Assembly: GCA_015057035.1 (NCBI GenBank)
Contig: SVFC01000013.1
Coordinates: 1-59,898 of the forward strand
DNA length: 59,898 nucleotides
Source of the DNA: Lachnospiraceae bacterium
Lineage (GTDB): Bacteria > Bacillota > Clostridia > Lachnospirales > Lachnospiraceae
Direction of reading: 5' to 3'
The notes below the pieces were generated by a model. It made no database searches. It was given only the letters and a program-made list of their open reading frames with translations, and was not told the origin of the DNA. Made by a program: the position numbers and the translations under genes. Positions within the stretch are counted from its first letter, which is position 1. The number at the start of each line of letters is the position of its first letter. Of this stretch, positions 16,210-24,374 are shown one piece after another.

Positions 16210-17190
16210 ATGAAAAAATACAATAAGTTATATACATTATTACTAACCCTGTTATTGCTCATTTCCATTACATTTTCGGCATGCACTCCTGCAAACCAGA
16301 ACAATAGTGGAAATGAATTAAATTCAGGCTCAGAAACAGAATCCGAAGAGATTGTTGAGATTCCTACGGAAGACCCTTATGAGGGCATGTCCAAAGAGGA
16401 ATTCTATGCAAACTATAAGCCGGCAAATTGTTTAGAGGATGCCCTGTATCGTTCAGAACATGGCTTTTTATCAGGAACACTGGATGTGCCAGGACAGTAT
16501 GCGCAGGATGCAACCAATCGTCCAATGGAGGGCGGCAAATATATCCGCAATACCAGCAACTATTACGAAGACGATGGCAACACCTATGTGGTTGTAGATG
16601 CCAATGGCAAAAAGGTTATGAAGATTTACAAAGGCGGCGGCTACATTACTTTGGAAGAAGTAGCAGCATATATGTATGCCTTTGGTGGTTCCAAGGATAA
16701 CATTCCTGCCAACTACACTTCTAAGAAGAGTACAAAAGTAGGGAGTAGTATCTGGGGAGAATATCTTCGCGTAAATCACTCTTACTTCAAGGGCGATACC
16801 AGCAAATATCCATACGAGCCAAAGCTTCCTAATATCTCAGGATGCGGTGGTAGCCTGCAGTATTGGGAACTCGATATCGGAACCACAGGAACAGAGACTC
16901 CGGGATATCGTGGAAGTATCTACAATGATGGAGCCAAGATTACCCGTGGGGCAGCGCGTATTGTGTATGCCCGTCAGGACTTGAATGGAAATGGTATCTA
17001 CGAGCAGGATGAAGTGTATGTATTTTATACCCACAATCACTACAACGATTTCCGTGAATACCTGAATTATTACGGTGGTTGGGGAGAGATGTTTGGTAAC
17101 GTAACTGGAGGCGGCGTGTTTGACAGCAAGACCCAGTGTAACCCAACACCTTATGTGGAGACGGCATATAAAGATTTTATTAAGAAGTAG
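16210..17190 (+). CDS. Barnase-like secreted ribonuclease lipoprotein
   Basis: This 326-residue protein has a lipoprotein signal (lipobox TFSAC, Cys25), a Ser/Asn/Glu-rich tether to about residue 60, and a C-terminal domain (about 145-290) that lines up by eye with barnase. ITLEEVAAYMYAF...NIPANYTSK corresponds to the start of barnase. Glu220 in YWELDI, Arg250 in AARIVY and His277 in HNHYNDF match the catalytic Glu73, Arg87 and His102. It should be an extracellular, membrane-tethered guanyl-preferring RNase. A likely promoter lies at 16127-16155. The next gene begins 6 bases later. No barstar-like gene is seen in the window. Assignment rests on motif alignment by eye. Confidence 0.72.
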   Translation: MKKYNKLYTLLLTLLLLISITFSACTPANQNNSGNELNSGSETESEEIVEIPTEDPYEGMSKEEFYANYKPANCLEDALYRSEHGFLSGTLDVPGQYAQDATNRPMEGGKYIRNTSNYYEDDGNTYVVVDANGKKVMKIYKGGGYITLEEVAAYMYAFGGSKDNIPANYTSKKSTKVGSSIWGEYLRVNHSYFKGDTSKYPYEPKLPNISGCGGSLQYWELDIGTTGTETPGYRGSIYNDGAKITRGAARIVYARQDLNGNGIYEQDEVYVFYTHNHYNDFREYLNYYGGWGEMFGNVTGGGVFDSKTQCNPTPYVETAYKDFIKK

Positions 17191-17195
17191 GAACA

Positions 17196-18053
17196 ATGAT
17201 TTATTTATCGCATTTTGAATTTCCAGATATATTAAAAGAAGAATTGTTTATCAACGACATAAAAAGAACATGCTATGATACTTTTTATCCATTTATGGTA
17301 GTGTCAAAACACGGACTTCGTATGCTTGATTTTGCACCGGTTACCATCCTGTACGGTGGTAATGGCTCTGGAAAAACAACAGCGTTAAATGTTATTGCGG
17401 AGAAATTGAATCTTCAGAGAGGTTCACTATATAATCGTTCGAACTTTTTTGAGGATTATACAGATATGTGTACTTATAAAGTGGAACGGGAAATCCCAGA
17501 ACATAGCAGAGTCATCACCAGTGATGATGTGTTTGATTATATGTTGGACCTTCGCGGATTCAACGAGGGTATCGACAAGAAGAGGGAAGAGCTAGTGCTG
17601 GACTATAAAAAGATACGAAAAGACGGATTTCAGTGGCATTCTATGGAGGATTTTGAAGCGCTTAAGAATGCCAATATGATTCGTACCAAGTCCAAGTCGG
17701 CGTATATCAGAGCCAATCTTCCAGACAATGTCCGTGAGCATTCCAATGGAGAGAGTGCATTTATGTATTTTTCTGAGAAGATACAGGAAAATGGATTGTA
17801 TCTGTTAGATGAGCCGGAGAATAGTCTTTCGCCAGAAAGACAACAGGAATTGTTGCAGTTTCTAGAAGATTCTGCACGGTTCTTTGGATGTCAGTTTATT
17901 ATTGCCACACATTCGCCATTCCTATTGTCTATGAGAGGGGCAAAAATCTACGATTTGGATGAAAATCCTGTAGATGTGAAACGTTGGACAGAATTGGATA
18001 ATGTACGAGCATATTATCAGTTTTTTAAAAAGCATGAAGGAGAATTTCTATAA
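17196..18053 (+). CDS. AAA/ABC-type ATPase (predicted ATPase, COG3910-like)
   Basis: This 285-residue protein has the nucleotide-binding parts of an SMC/ABC-like ATPase: Walker A GGNGSGKTT (54-62), a signature-like SNGES (183-187), Walker B LYLLDEPEN (201-209) and the switch histidine in ATHSPF (238-243). There are no membrane segments and no long coiled coil, so it is a small soluble AAA_21/AAA_23-type protein. It starts 6 bases after the barnase-like gene and ends 13 bases before the DUF362 gene. Function of the family is unknown; a link with the RNase gene is positional only. Confidence 0.8.
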   Translation: MIYLSHFEFPDILKEELFINDIKRTCYDTFYPFMVVSKHGLRMLDFAPVTILYGGNGSGKTTALNVIAEKLNLQRGSLYNRSNFFEDYTDMCTYKVEREIPEHSRVITSDDVFDYMLDLRGFNEGIDKKREELVLDYKKIRKDGFQWHSMEDFEALKNANMIRTKSKSAYIRANLPDNVREHSNGESAFMYFSEKIQENGLYLLDEPENSLSPERQQELLQFLEDSARFFGCQFIIATHSPFLLSMRGAKIYDLDENPVDVKRWTELDNVRAYYQFFKKHEGEFL

Positions 18054-18065
18054 GGGGGATTTGCT

Positions 18066-18929
18066 ATGGCAGCAAAAGTGTATTTTACAAGAGAAATCAC
18101 ACCAGAAAAGGTGTTGGAACTCTACAAGATGCTTGGCAAGGAATTGCCAGGCAAGGTAGCAGTCAAGCTTCATTCTGGAGAAAAGGGAAACCAGAACTTC
18201 CTGAAACCAGAATTCTGGCGTCCAATCATAGAATATGTAAATGGAACTGTAGTAGAGTGCAACACTGCATATGAGGGAGAGCGCAATACTACGGAAAAAC
18301 ATAGAAGACTCATCTATGACCATGGCTGGAACAAATATTTCACAGTGGACTTATTGGATGCAGAAGGTCCGGATTTGAAACTGGATGTGCCAAATGGCAA
18401 GGTGTTAAAGGATAACTTTGTAGGAAAAAACATTGTAAACTATGATTCTATGTTGGTATTGTCCCATTTCAAAGGACATCCAATGGGAGGCTATGGCGGA
18501 GCAATCAAGCAGTTGTCTATTGGTGTGGCATCTTCCTATGGAAAAGCCAACATTCATGGAGCGGGAGTTCCAGAAAATATCTGGCGCGCAGACCACGATT
18601 TGTTTCTGGAGGCTATGGCGGATGCAGCAGGTAGTGTAATCGATTACTTCAAAGGTGAGATTATCTATGTAAATGTAATGAAAAACATGAGTGTGGACTG
18701 TGACTGTTGTGCAGTGGCAGAAGACCCATGTATTGCAGATATTGGAATCCTGGTATCTACAGATCCAATTGCCATCGACCAAGCTTGTGTAGACCTGGTA
18801 TATGCATGTTCTGACCCAGGCAAGCCACATCTTATTGAGAGAATTGAGAGCCGTAATGGTATTCATACCATTGAGGCTGCGGCAGAATTGGGATATGGCA
18901 GTCGCGAATACGAACTGATTGAAGTGTAA
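18066..18929 (+). CDS. DUF362 domain-containing protein
   Basis: This 287-residue protein matches DUF362: VAVKLHSGEKG near the start, the conserved SHFKGHPMGGYGGAIKQLSIGVAS core (about 138-161) and the C-terminal STDPIAIDQACVDLVY. Many DUF362 proteins carry a C-terminal ferredoxin-like cluster domain; this one has only the DUF362 part plus the Cys-rich MSVDCDCCAVAEDPC segment (about 215-230), which could bind metal. GGGGG-type ribosome site upstream. Role unknown; the family is linked to redox proteins in anaerobes. Confidence 0.85.
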   Translation: MAAKVYFTREITPEKVLELYKMLGKELPGKVAVKLHSGEKGNQNFLKPEFWRPIIEYVNGTVVECNTAYEGERNTTEKHRRLIYDHGWNKYFTVDLLDAEGPDLKLDVPNGKVLKDNFVGKNIVNYDSMLVLSHFKGHPMGGYGGAIKQLSIGVASSYGKANIHGAGVPENIWRADHDLFLEAMADAAGSVIDYFKGEIIYVNVMKNMSVDCDCCAVAEDPCIADIGILVSTDPIAIDQACVDLVYACSDPGKPHLIERIESRNGIHTIEAAAELGYGSREYELIEV

Positions 18930-18986
18930 GCGTGTGTGCAGAGAACAATAAATATATACATATTACAACTAAAGGAGAAAAATATT

Positions 18987-19574
18987 ATGAAGGGCATCAA
19001 GGAAAACAGAAACGGGATTGTAATTAGTTTATTTGAGATTTTTGTGGGTATTTTATTATTGGTGAATCCAATTGGCTTTACCTCTGGAATCGTAATTGGT
19101 TCAGGTATTTTATTATGCATCTATGGAATGATTAGTGTGTTCAAGTATTTTACCACTCATATTGAAGAAGCAGTGATTCATCAGGATTTGTCTATTGGTT
19201 TACTTGCACTTCTTGGCGGTGCTTTTTGCATCTTCCAGTCAGAATGGTTTGCCAGCGCACAGGAGATTTTGACCATTATCTATGGTGTGTTTATGATTGT
19301 TTCTGGTATTGGCAAGGTTCAGTGGTCTATCGACTTGTTACGCCTTAAGAGAAAATGGATTTTATCAGGTGTTAGCGCAGTTCTTTCAGTGATTTTTGGT
19401 TTTGTAATCCTTCAGAATCCATTTGATACAGTGGAATTCTTATGGAGATTTACAGGAATTATTATGATTATTGAAGCAATCATTGATGTGGCTTCGCTGG
19501 TTTACGTAGCAAAAAATACGTTAAAGGCTCCAGATGCAACGGTAGTGCCTGTTGCAGAGATTGAAGAAAAATAA
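18987..19574 (+). CDS. DUF308/HdeD-like membrane protein
   Basis: This 195-residue protein has about six hydrophobic helices in three pairs with GIL/LGG-type turns (for example ILLLVNPIGFTSGIVIGSGIL, LLALLGGAFCIFQSEWF, VLSVIFGFVILQNPFD), the DUF308 repeat pattern also seen in HdeD. ATG 18987 follows AAAGGAG; the in-frame ATG at 18936 adds 17 residues without a ribosome site and is not used. It is followed by a strong terminator, so it ends the 16210-19574 transcript. HdeD is tied to acid stress in enterobacteria, but that role cannot be transferred safely. Confidence 0.82.
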   Translation: MKGIKENRNGIVISLFEIFVGILLLVNPIGFTSGIVIGSGILLCIYGMISVFKYFTTHIEEAVIHQDLSIGLLALLGGAFCIFQSEWFASAQEILTIIYGVFMIVSGIGKVQWSIDLLRLKRKWILSGVSAVLSVIFGFVILQNPFDTVEFLWRFTGIIMIIEAIIDVASLVYVAKNTLKAPDATVVPVAEIEEK

Positions 19575-19605
19575 TACGAATATGTCAATTTGCACAAGGA
19601 TTTTA

Positions 19606-19659
19606 AACCTCGTTTTGCGCAATAAATACTACAATTGCGCAAAATGAGGTTATTTTTTT
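19606..19659 (+). terminator. Strong terminator after the DUF308 gene
   Basis: AACCTCGTTTTGCGCAA (19606-19622) pairs with 19635-19651 over 17 positions with one G-T pair and a 12-base loop, then seven T. Confidence 0.92.
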
Positions 19660-19692
19660 GAAAATATAGTAAAGTTGACTGAAAATGGCAGA

Positions 19693-19749
19693 AAATTTAT
19701 ATCAAAGTCGACGCATTGACTTCCGAGAAGGCGCCTTGATATACTTAAA
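19693..19749 (+). promoter_or_regulatory. Galactanase promoter with an overlapping dyad
   Basis: TTGACT (19716-19721), an 18-base spacer and TATACT (19740-19745) preceded by TGA give a good promoter about 60 bases before the galactanase start. The dyad TATATCAA ... TTGATATA (about 19698-19705 and 19736-19743) surrounds the -35 and overlaps the -10, as an operator would. The sequence between the arms, read on the other strand, weakly resembles the loops of the hairpins at 1.6 and 6.95 kb. Confidence 0.55.
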
Positions 19750-19804
19750 TTACCAAAAGACAACCGATTGCGCAAAGGGGTCACACTTAAAGGAGAGGAA
19801 GTAT

Positions 19805-21631
19805 ATGAAGGGAAAATTATATAAGAAGCTTATCGCTGGTGCGATGGCAGTTATTATGGCAATTACGTTGTGTCAGACATTGGCAGGATTACCAACAGAA
19901 ACTGATGTTGTAGAAGCTGCAACTTCTGTTTCAGGGGTATCACAGGTATCCAATATGCCAAGTGATTTTGCTAGAGGTGTAGATATTTCTGCGATAACAG
20001 CATTAGAGAAAGCAGGAGCATCTTATTATTATTTGGACGGAACCTCTGGAGATATTTTTGATATTCTGGCTGGTGCAGGCGTTAACTACGTGAGAATTCG
20101 TATTTGGAATAATCCATACGATTCTTCATCACCATACAAGGGATATGGCGGTGGAAACTGCGACCTTTACAATGCCAAAGTTCTTGGTAAGAGAGCAACA
20201 GATGCAGGAATGAAAGTATTTATCGACTTCCATTACTCTGATTTCTGGGCTGATCCAGCAAAACAGTTTGCTCCAAAGGCTTGGAAGGATTATAGTCTTG
20301 CTTACAAAAAAGATGCAGTTTACAACTTTACCTATCAGAGTTTGAAAGAATTATTAGACTATGGTGTAAATGTTGGAATGGTTCAGATCGGAAATGAAAC
20401 CAATGGATCTATGTGTGGCGTAGGTGGTTCCTATGACGGTGTTTGGGACCTTTCATCAGGTGTTGCAGCTTTAATGCAGCAGGGATGTTATGCAGTAGAT
20501 GATATTAATAAAGCATATGGCAGAAGCATGTTAAAGGTATTGCACTTTACAGATTTTCTGGAACATGGCAAATGGTATGCAGAATGTTTAAATAAAATGG
20601 GCGTAAACTATGATGTTTTTGCAACATCTTATTATCCAATGTGGCACGGATCAACAAGTGATTTGGCAACAAATCTCAATTATATTGCACAGACCTATAA
20701 CAAAAAAGTATTGGTTGCTGAAACTGGATATCCACATACATTTAATAATGCGGATTCTACAGGCAACAACATTGGAAGTTCTTCTTCTATGAACTATTAT
20801 GATTATGCAGTTACAGCAGATGGCCAGGCAAAAGCATTGCGCGACGTTTTCGCAGCAGTTGCGCAAGTAAACTCTTCTAAATGGGGATATGGTCTTGGCG
20901 CGTTCTACTGGGAGCCAGCGTGGATTGCTGTAAATAGTTCAACATGGGGAAGCTGTGGTTCAGGATGGGCTTCATCATCTTCTGGTAATTACGAACGTTT
21001 ATATAGCAGCTCTGTACAGTATTATTCAACTTCAGATGTGGGAACATCATGGGATAATATGACTCTGTTTGACTGGGGCGGAAAAGCAATGAAATCCTTG
21101 TATGTATTCAATGACATTCGCGGCGCTGCAAGCAAAACCTCTTCAGGCAGTTCTTCTTCAGGAAGCAGTTCCAACTCAAGTAGCTCTTTGGCAGGAACCT
21201 ATTACATCAAGAGTTACTACAGTGGAAAATACCTTGATGTAACCAACAATTCCTCTGCAAACGGTGCTAATATTCAGCAGTGGCAGTATCTGGCCAATAC
21301 CGCACAGAGATTTAAACTGGTAGATGCAGGAGATGGCTATTATTACATCTATACAGGTGCTTCCAATTACACCAAGGTTGTGGATGTATCAGGTAGAAGT
21401 ACAGCAGATGGTGCAAATATTCTGCAGTATTCTTTCAATGGCGCAAGCAACCAGAAATTCAAGATTGTGGAAGTAAAAACTGGTGTATATGCAATCCTTA
21501 CAGGTGTTACATCAGGGAACTCATGTCTGGATGTATATAACTGGAGCACTGCAAATGGAGGCAACATTGCCCAGTGGAGTTACTGGGGTGGCGATTGCCA
21601 GTTGTGGTATTTGGAAAAATATAGCAATTAG
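19805..21631 (+). CDS. Secreted GH53 endo-beta-1,4-galactanase with C-terminal ricin-type lectin domain
   Basis: This 608-residue protein has a signal peptide (about 1-38), a GH53 catalytic domain (about 55-435) starting with the family hallmark FARGVDISAI, acid/base Glu198 in QIGNETNG and nucleophile Glu306 in VAETGYPHTF. A Ser/Gly linker follows, then a ricin-type beta-trefoil carbohydrate-binding domain (about 460-606) with repeats YLDVTNNSSANGANIQQWQY and CLDVYNWSTANGGNIAQW. It attacks beta-1,4-galactan side chains of pectin outside the cell. The ATG at 19685 would add 40 residues before the signal; ATG 19805 follows GGAGAGGAAG and is preferred. No anchoring motif is seen, so it is likely released. 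Confidence 0.95.
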   Translation: MKGKLYKKLIAGAMAVIMAITLCQTLAGLPTETDVVEAATSVSGVSQVSNMPSDFARGVDISAITALEKAGASYYYLDGTSGDIFDILAGAGVNYVRIRIWNNPYDSSSPYKGYGGGNCDLYNAKVLGKRATDAGMKVFIDFHYSDFWADPAKQFAPKAWKDYSLAYKKDAVYNFTYQSLKELLDYGVNVGMVQIGNETNGSMCGVGGSYDGVWDLSSGVAALMQQGCYAVDDINKAYGRSMLKVLHFTDFLEHGKWYAECLNKMGVNYDVFATSYYPMWHGSTSDLATNLNYIAQTYNKKVLVAETGYPHTFNNADSTGNNIGSSSSMNYYDYAVTADGQAKALRDVFAAVAQVNSSKWGYGLGAFYWEPAWIAVNSSTWGSCGSGWASSSSGNYERLYSSSVQYYSTSDVGTSWDNMTLFDWGGKAMKSLYVFNDIRGAASKTSSGSSSSGSSSNSSSSLAGTYYIKSYYSGKYLDVTNNSSANGANIQQWQYLANTAQRFKLVDAGDGYYYIYTGASNYTKVVDVSGRSTADGANILQYSFNGASNQKFKIVEVKTGVYAILTGVTSGNSCLDVYNWSTANGGNIAQWSYWGGDCQLWYLEKYSN

Positions 21632-21660
21632 TTGACAAAACGAAAGGCAAGTGCTATAGT
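21632..21660 (+). promoter_or_regulatory. Consensus promoter of the mntP transcript
   Basis: TTGACA (21632-21637), a 17-base spacer and TATAGT (21655-21660). It starts immediately after the stop codon of the galactanase gene and drives the riboswitch and mntP. Confidence 0.92.
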
Positions 21661-21666
21661 CATAAA

Positions 21667-21799
21667 CAATTGAAAATCCCATGAGGGAGTAGCGAGCGTG
21701 TATCGTAGCAAGTCAACATACTGGTTTTCGAACCTGGCTTGTTTTAAATCGCGAGACTCATGTATAGAGGTGATACTATGCATGGAGTCTAGATTTTTT
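21667..21799 (+). ncRNA. yybP-ykoY manganese riboswitch with expression-platform terminator
   Basis: Conserved pieces of the yybP-ykoY aptamer are present in order: GGGAGTAGCGAGC near 21683, the loop sequence GTCAACATACTGG near 21711, a GGTTTTCGAACC hairpin, and the 3' segment CATGTATAGAGGTGATAC. Overlapping its 3' side is a terminator: AGACTC (21754-21759) with GAGTCT (21785-21790), the arms CATGTATAG/CTATGCATG, then six T (21794-21799). In this class Mn2+ binding stabilises the aptamer and prevents the terminator, turning the gene on. The downstream gene is the Mn2+ exporter MntP, the classic partner. Confidence 0.9.
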
Positions 21800-21809
21800 C
21801 AGAAATTAT

Positions 21810-21842
21810 CCCAAGCATAGCGCGACTGTGCTTGGGTTTTTC
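21810..21842 (+). terminator. Second hairpin terminator in the mntP leader
   Basis: CCCAAGCA pairs with TGCTTGGG around an 11-base loop, followed by five T. It stands 10 bases after the riboswitch terminator and 47 before mntP, so the leader carries two terminators in series. Confidence 0.75.
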
Positions 21843-21888
21843 TATGTAATAGGGTCAAAAATTAAACAAATCAGGAGGAAGACGAAAA

Positions 21889-22479
21889 ATGGAGTGGGAT
21901 CTGTTATTTTTCGTAAATAGCGCCATGTTAGGCGTAGGACTTGCTATGGATGCGTTTTCAGTGTCTTTAGCTAACGGCTTAAATGAGCCATGTATGAAGA
22001 AGAAAAAACTTCTTGGAATTGCAGGTGTGTTTGCTGTATTCCAGGGACTTATGCCAATGATAGGCTGGATTTGTGTTCATACAATTTTGCAGTACTTCAA
22101 GGCTTTTGAGATACTGATTCCATGGATTGCTTTAATTTTGTTGGCTTTTATCGGTGGAAAGATGCTGATAGAAGGAATACAAAACAAAGATGAAGAAGAC
22201 GAATGTGGCAAAGGTGGAGTTGGATTTGTGGCATTAATTGTCCAGGGAATTGCCACATCGATTGATGCCCTTTCGGTAGGTTTTACTATCGCAGAATATG
22301 AGTTAGTTATGGCATTGGTTAGTACCTTAATTATTGCAATTATTACATTCTTTATATGCGTAGGTGGTCTTGTAATTGGCAAGAAGTTTGGAACCAAGCT
22401 TGCAAACAAAGCGGCCATCTTCGGTGGTGTGATTTTAATCGCTATCGGAATTGAAATCTTTATTACAGGAATTATATAG
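21889..22479 (+). CDS. mntP: Manganese exporter MntP
   Basis: This 196-residue protein has six membrane helices. The two family motifs are AMDAFSVSLANGL (about 21-33) and the internal-repeat counterpart ATSIDALSVGFTIA (about 123-136), whose Asp residues line the Mn2+ path. Length is that of MntP/YebN (about 185-195). It pumps Mn2+ out of the cell. AGGAGG ribosome site upstream. Control by the manganese riboswitch at 21667-21799 supports the assignment. A bidirectional terminator follows. Confidence 0.96.
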   Translation: MEWDLLFFVNSAMLGVGLAMDAFSVSLANGLNEPCMKKKKLLGIAGVFAVFQGLMPMIGWICVHTILQYFKAFEILIPWIALILLAFIGGKMLIEGIQNKDEEDECGKGGVGFVALIVQGIATSIDALSVGFTIAEYELVMALVSTLIIAIITFFICVGGLVIGKKFGTKLANKAAIFGGVILIAIGIEIFITGII

Positions 22480-22481
22480 CA

Positions 22482-22527
22482 AAAAGCCTGTGTGTTACGG
22501 AAAGTTTTCCAAAACACACAGGCTTTT
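22482..22527. terminator. Bidirectional terminator between mntP and the phosphoesterase gene
   Basis: A 15-bp perfect stem (AAAAGCCTGTGTGTT / AACACACAGGCTTTT) with A-rich and T-rich flanks lies between convergent genes. Confidence 0.9.
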
Positions 22528-22542
22528 CCTATGTTTAAATGT

Positions 22543-24237
22543 TTAATTTATATTTGGTACTCGTATTTCGTTACCATACTTGATGTCACTAAACCAAGGA
22601 GAGATGATGTTATCTAATACATTTTTCTCTTCGTCAGTATATCTCATTACAGTTTCATTGCCTTCCACAGTAACTGCCAGACCAATAAATCCAGTGTCGA
22701 AGATTTTTTCAGGGTCCAGAGGAGATTGTTCTTCGCCACGTTTAGAAACAAGAATCGCTGGAAATGTGGCGTCTGTCATAATACGTTTGCTATTTCCCTT
22801 TTCCTTGCCACTGTATTCTTTTACCTGAGTAAGGGTGCTGCCATCCTCAAAGGAAGGATCGATAAACCACAACTCGTGAACATGTCCACCATATAACATA
22901 GTGAGCTTCATCTGATTCAGGCGTTTCAGCCATTCGTCCTTGTAATCACCAGCATGGTCATTGGTATACTTAATAGTCAGAGGAATGTGACATACTGCGA
23001 TGCGGTAATCCACACCTTCGGCGTCATATTCGTTTTCGGCATTGGCGATAACTTCATCCAACCAGTCTGTCTGTTCTTGACGATAATCGTTAAATTTGGC
23101 AACGCCGGAATATTCCACGAAGTTATCTCCGTGGTCTTCCCCAATATCAAGGACAATTCCCCAGATGTTTTGAATACGGAAGGTGTAGTAGAACTTATCA
23201 TCTTTTGCACCTACATATCTATAAAATTCGTGAGCAAGAACACCCTTACATTCGTGGTTTCCTCGAGCATAAACAACAGGGACCTCGCCTTTTGTAATAT
23301 CACTGGCAAGATAGAGCATTTCGGTAAGGTCAGCCTTACGGTCAATCCAACTTACGTTATCACCACAGGAAATCAGGAAGTCGAGCTTGTCCCCAAAATA
23401 AGTTGCAGCTGCCAGCGGAGTTTTTCTGGTATTGTGTGTGTCAGAAAGAACATAGTAATTCAAACCGTCGGAAGTGTCCACGCCTTTCCAGTTGTAGGTT
23501 TGGCTGATAGTTTGTCCTTGCAGAGAACAGTATGGTCCACGGAGTAGCATAGCACGTGTGTATACAGTATAAGAACCTGCCTTGTCCAAAATTTCCATTG
23601 GAACGGAAATCTTATGAATCGTACTTTCAGCCTGACGGTATCCAGCATAGGTGTCATTGTATTCTACGCCGTCAATGACCACCCAGGCTTCCCCTTTGGC
23701 CTGTGTGGTAAAAGTAATCTGATAGGTGTCTTCTACGGCATAGACAACTGGGGTACGGTCGATTCCGTTGAACAGTGTGATATCAAAGGCAAAGAAAAGT
23801 CCAATGAGAAACAACGCTACCATTAGTACAGAAGGCATCCATTTTTTCTGGAACCATTCCATTTTGGAAACATAGCAGCATCCAAATACAAGAAGTGCAA
23901 TAATGCCTACATAGAGTAATCCATAAGAAAATTCGCGGATAAAGTAGTGGGTTGCTTCGGTGGTCAGAGAAATGATATAGGCATCCAATCCCAGGAATAA
24001 CACGTCTAAGATTCCACCCCAGATAGCCATAATAAGTGGATATTTTTTGTTCATAGTAAGCATTGTTGTGCCAAGAGCGGTGGCGGTCAGCACGAACAAT
24101 AAGATGTATGGCATTGGCTCAAAAGTGTAGCGAATAATTCCGGACCACATAGAGCGAATGCCAAAATAGCACAACAGGTTAAATACCAGAAGTGCATTGA
24201 TGATAATGAAAATAATAGGTTTTATTTGCTTTTTCAT
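22543..24237 (-). CDS. Membrane-anchored calcineurin-like metallophosphoesterase
   Basis: This 564-residue protein has about five N-terminal membrane helices (7-30, 44-62, 67-90, 101-120, 133-152), then a beta-rich linker domain (about 165-255) and a metallophosphoesterase domain with SDTHN (about 268-272), CGDN, GNHE, CHIP and GGHVH in the canonical order. The catalytic domain is probably outside the membrane. The family includes phosphodiesterases acting on nucleotides or lipids; the substrate is not known. It is a single gene converging on mntP, with a GGGGAGG-type ribosome site on the minus strand. Confidence 0.85.
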   Translation of the reverse strand: MKKQIKPIIFIIINALLVFNLLCYFGIRSMWSGIIRYTFEPMPYILLFVLTATALGTTMLTMNKKYPLIMAIWGGILDVLFLGLDAYIISLTTEATHYFIREFSYGLLYVGIIALLVFGCCYVSKMEWFQKKWMPSVLMVALFLIGLFFAFDITLFNGIDRTPVVYAVEDTYQITFTTQAKGEAWVVIDGVEYNDTYAGYRQAESTIHKISVPMEILDKAGSYTVYTRAMLLRGPYCSLQGQTISQTYNWKGVDTSDGLNYYVLSDTHNTRKTPLAAATYFGDKLDFLISCGDNVSWIDRKADLTEMLYLASDITKGEVPVVYARGNHECKGVLAHEFYRYVGAKDDKFYYTFRIQNIWGIVLDIGEDHGDNFVEYSGVAKFNDYRQEQTDWLDEVIANAENEYDAEGVDYRIAVCHIPLTIKYTNDHAGDYKDEWLKRLNQMKLTMLYGGHVHELWFIDPSFEDGSTLTQVKEYSGKEKGNSKRIMTDATFPAILVSKRGEEQSPLDPEKIFDTGFIGLAVTVEGNETVMRYTDEEKNVLDNIISPWFSDIKYGNEIRVPNIN

Positions 24238-24374
24238 ACGTACCTCCCCAAGGTTTTTCTATCTTTATTATACAATAAAAGGGGAAAATATAAACTGTGA
24301 ATTTTTTGTGTATTCTCTTTAAAAAATAAGAATTCGTGGTATGATGGAAGAAAGTTGAAAACTGGGAGCGTTTT

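Noticed and set aside
16837..17196. Minus-strand open frames antisense to the barnase-like gene, considered as a possible barstar
   Set aside because: Composition is cysteine/isoleucine-rich shadow sequence, with no barstar-like motif and no ribosome site.
21720..21770. tRNA-like GGTTTTCGAACC segment
   Set aside because: It belongs to the manganese riboswitch; no acceptor stem or anticodon arm is present. No tRNA was found in the window.
22954..23547. 197-codon plus-strand frame
   Set aside because: Lies wholly antisense to the metallophosphoesterase catalytic domain and lacks a ribosome site.
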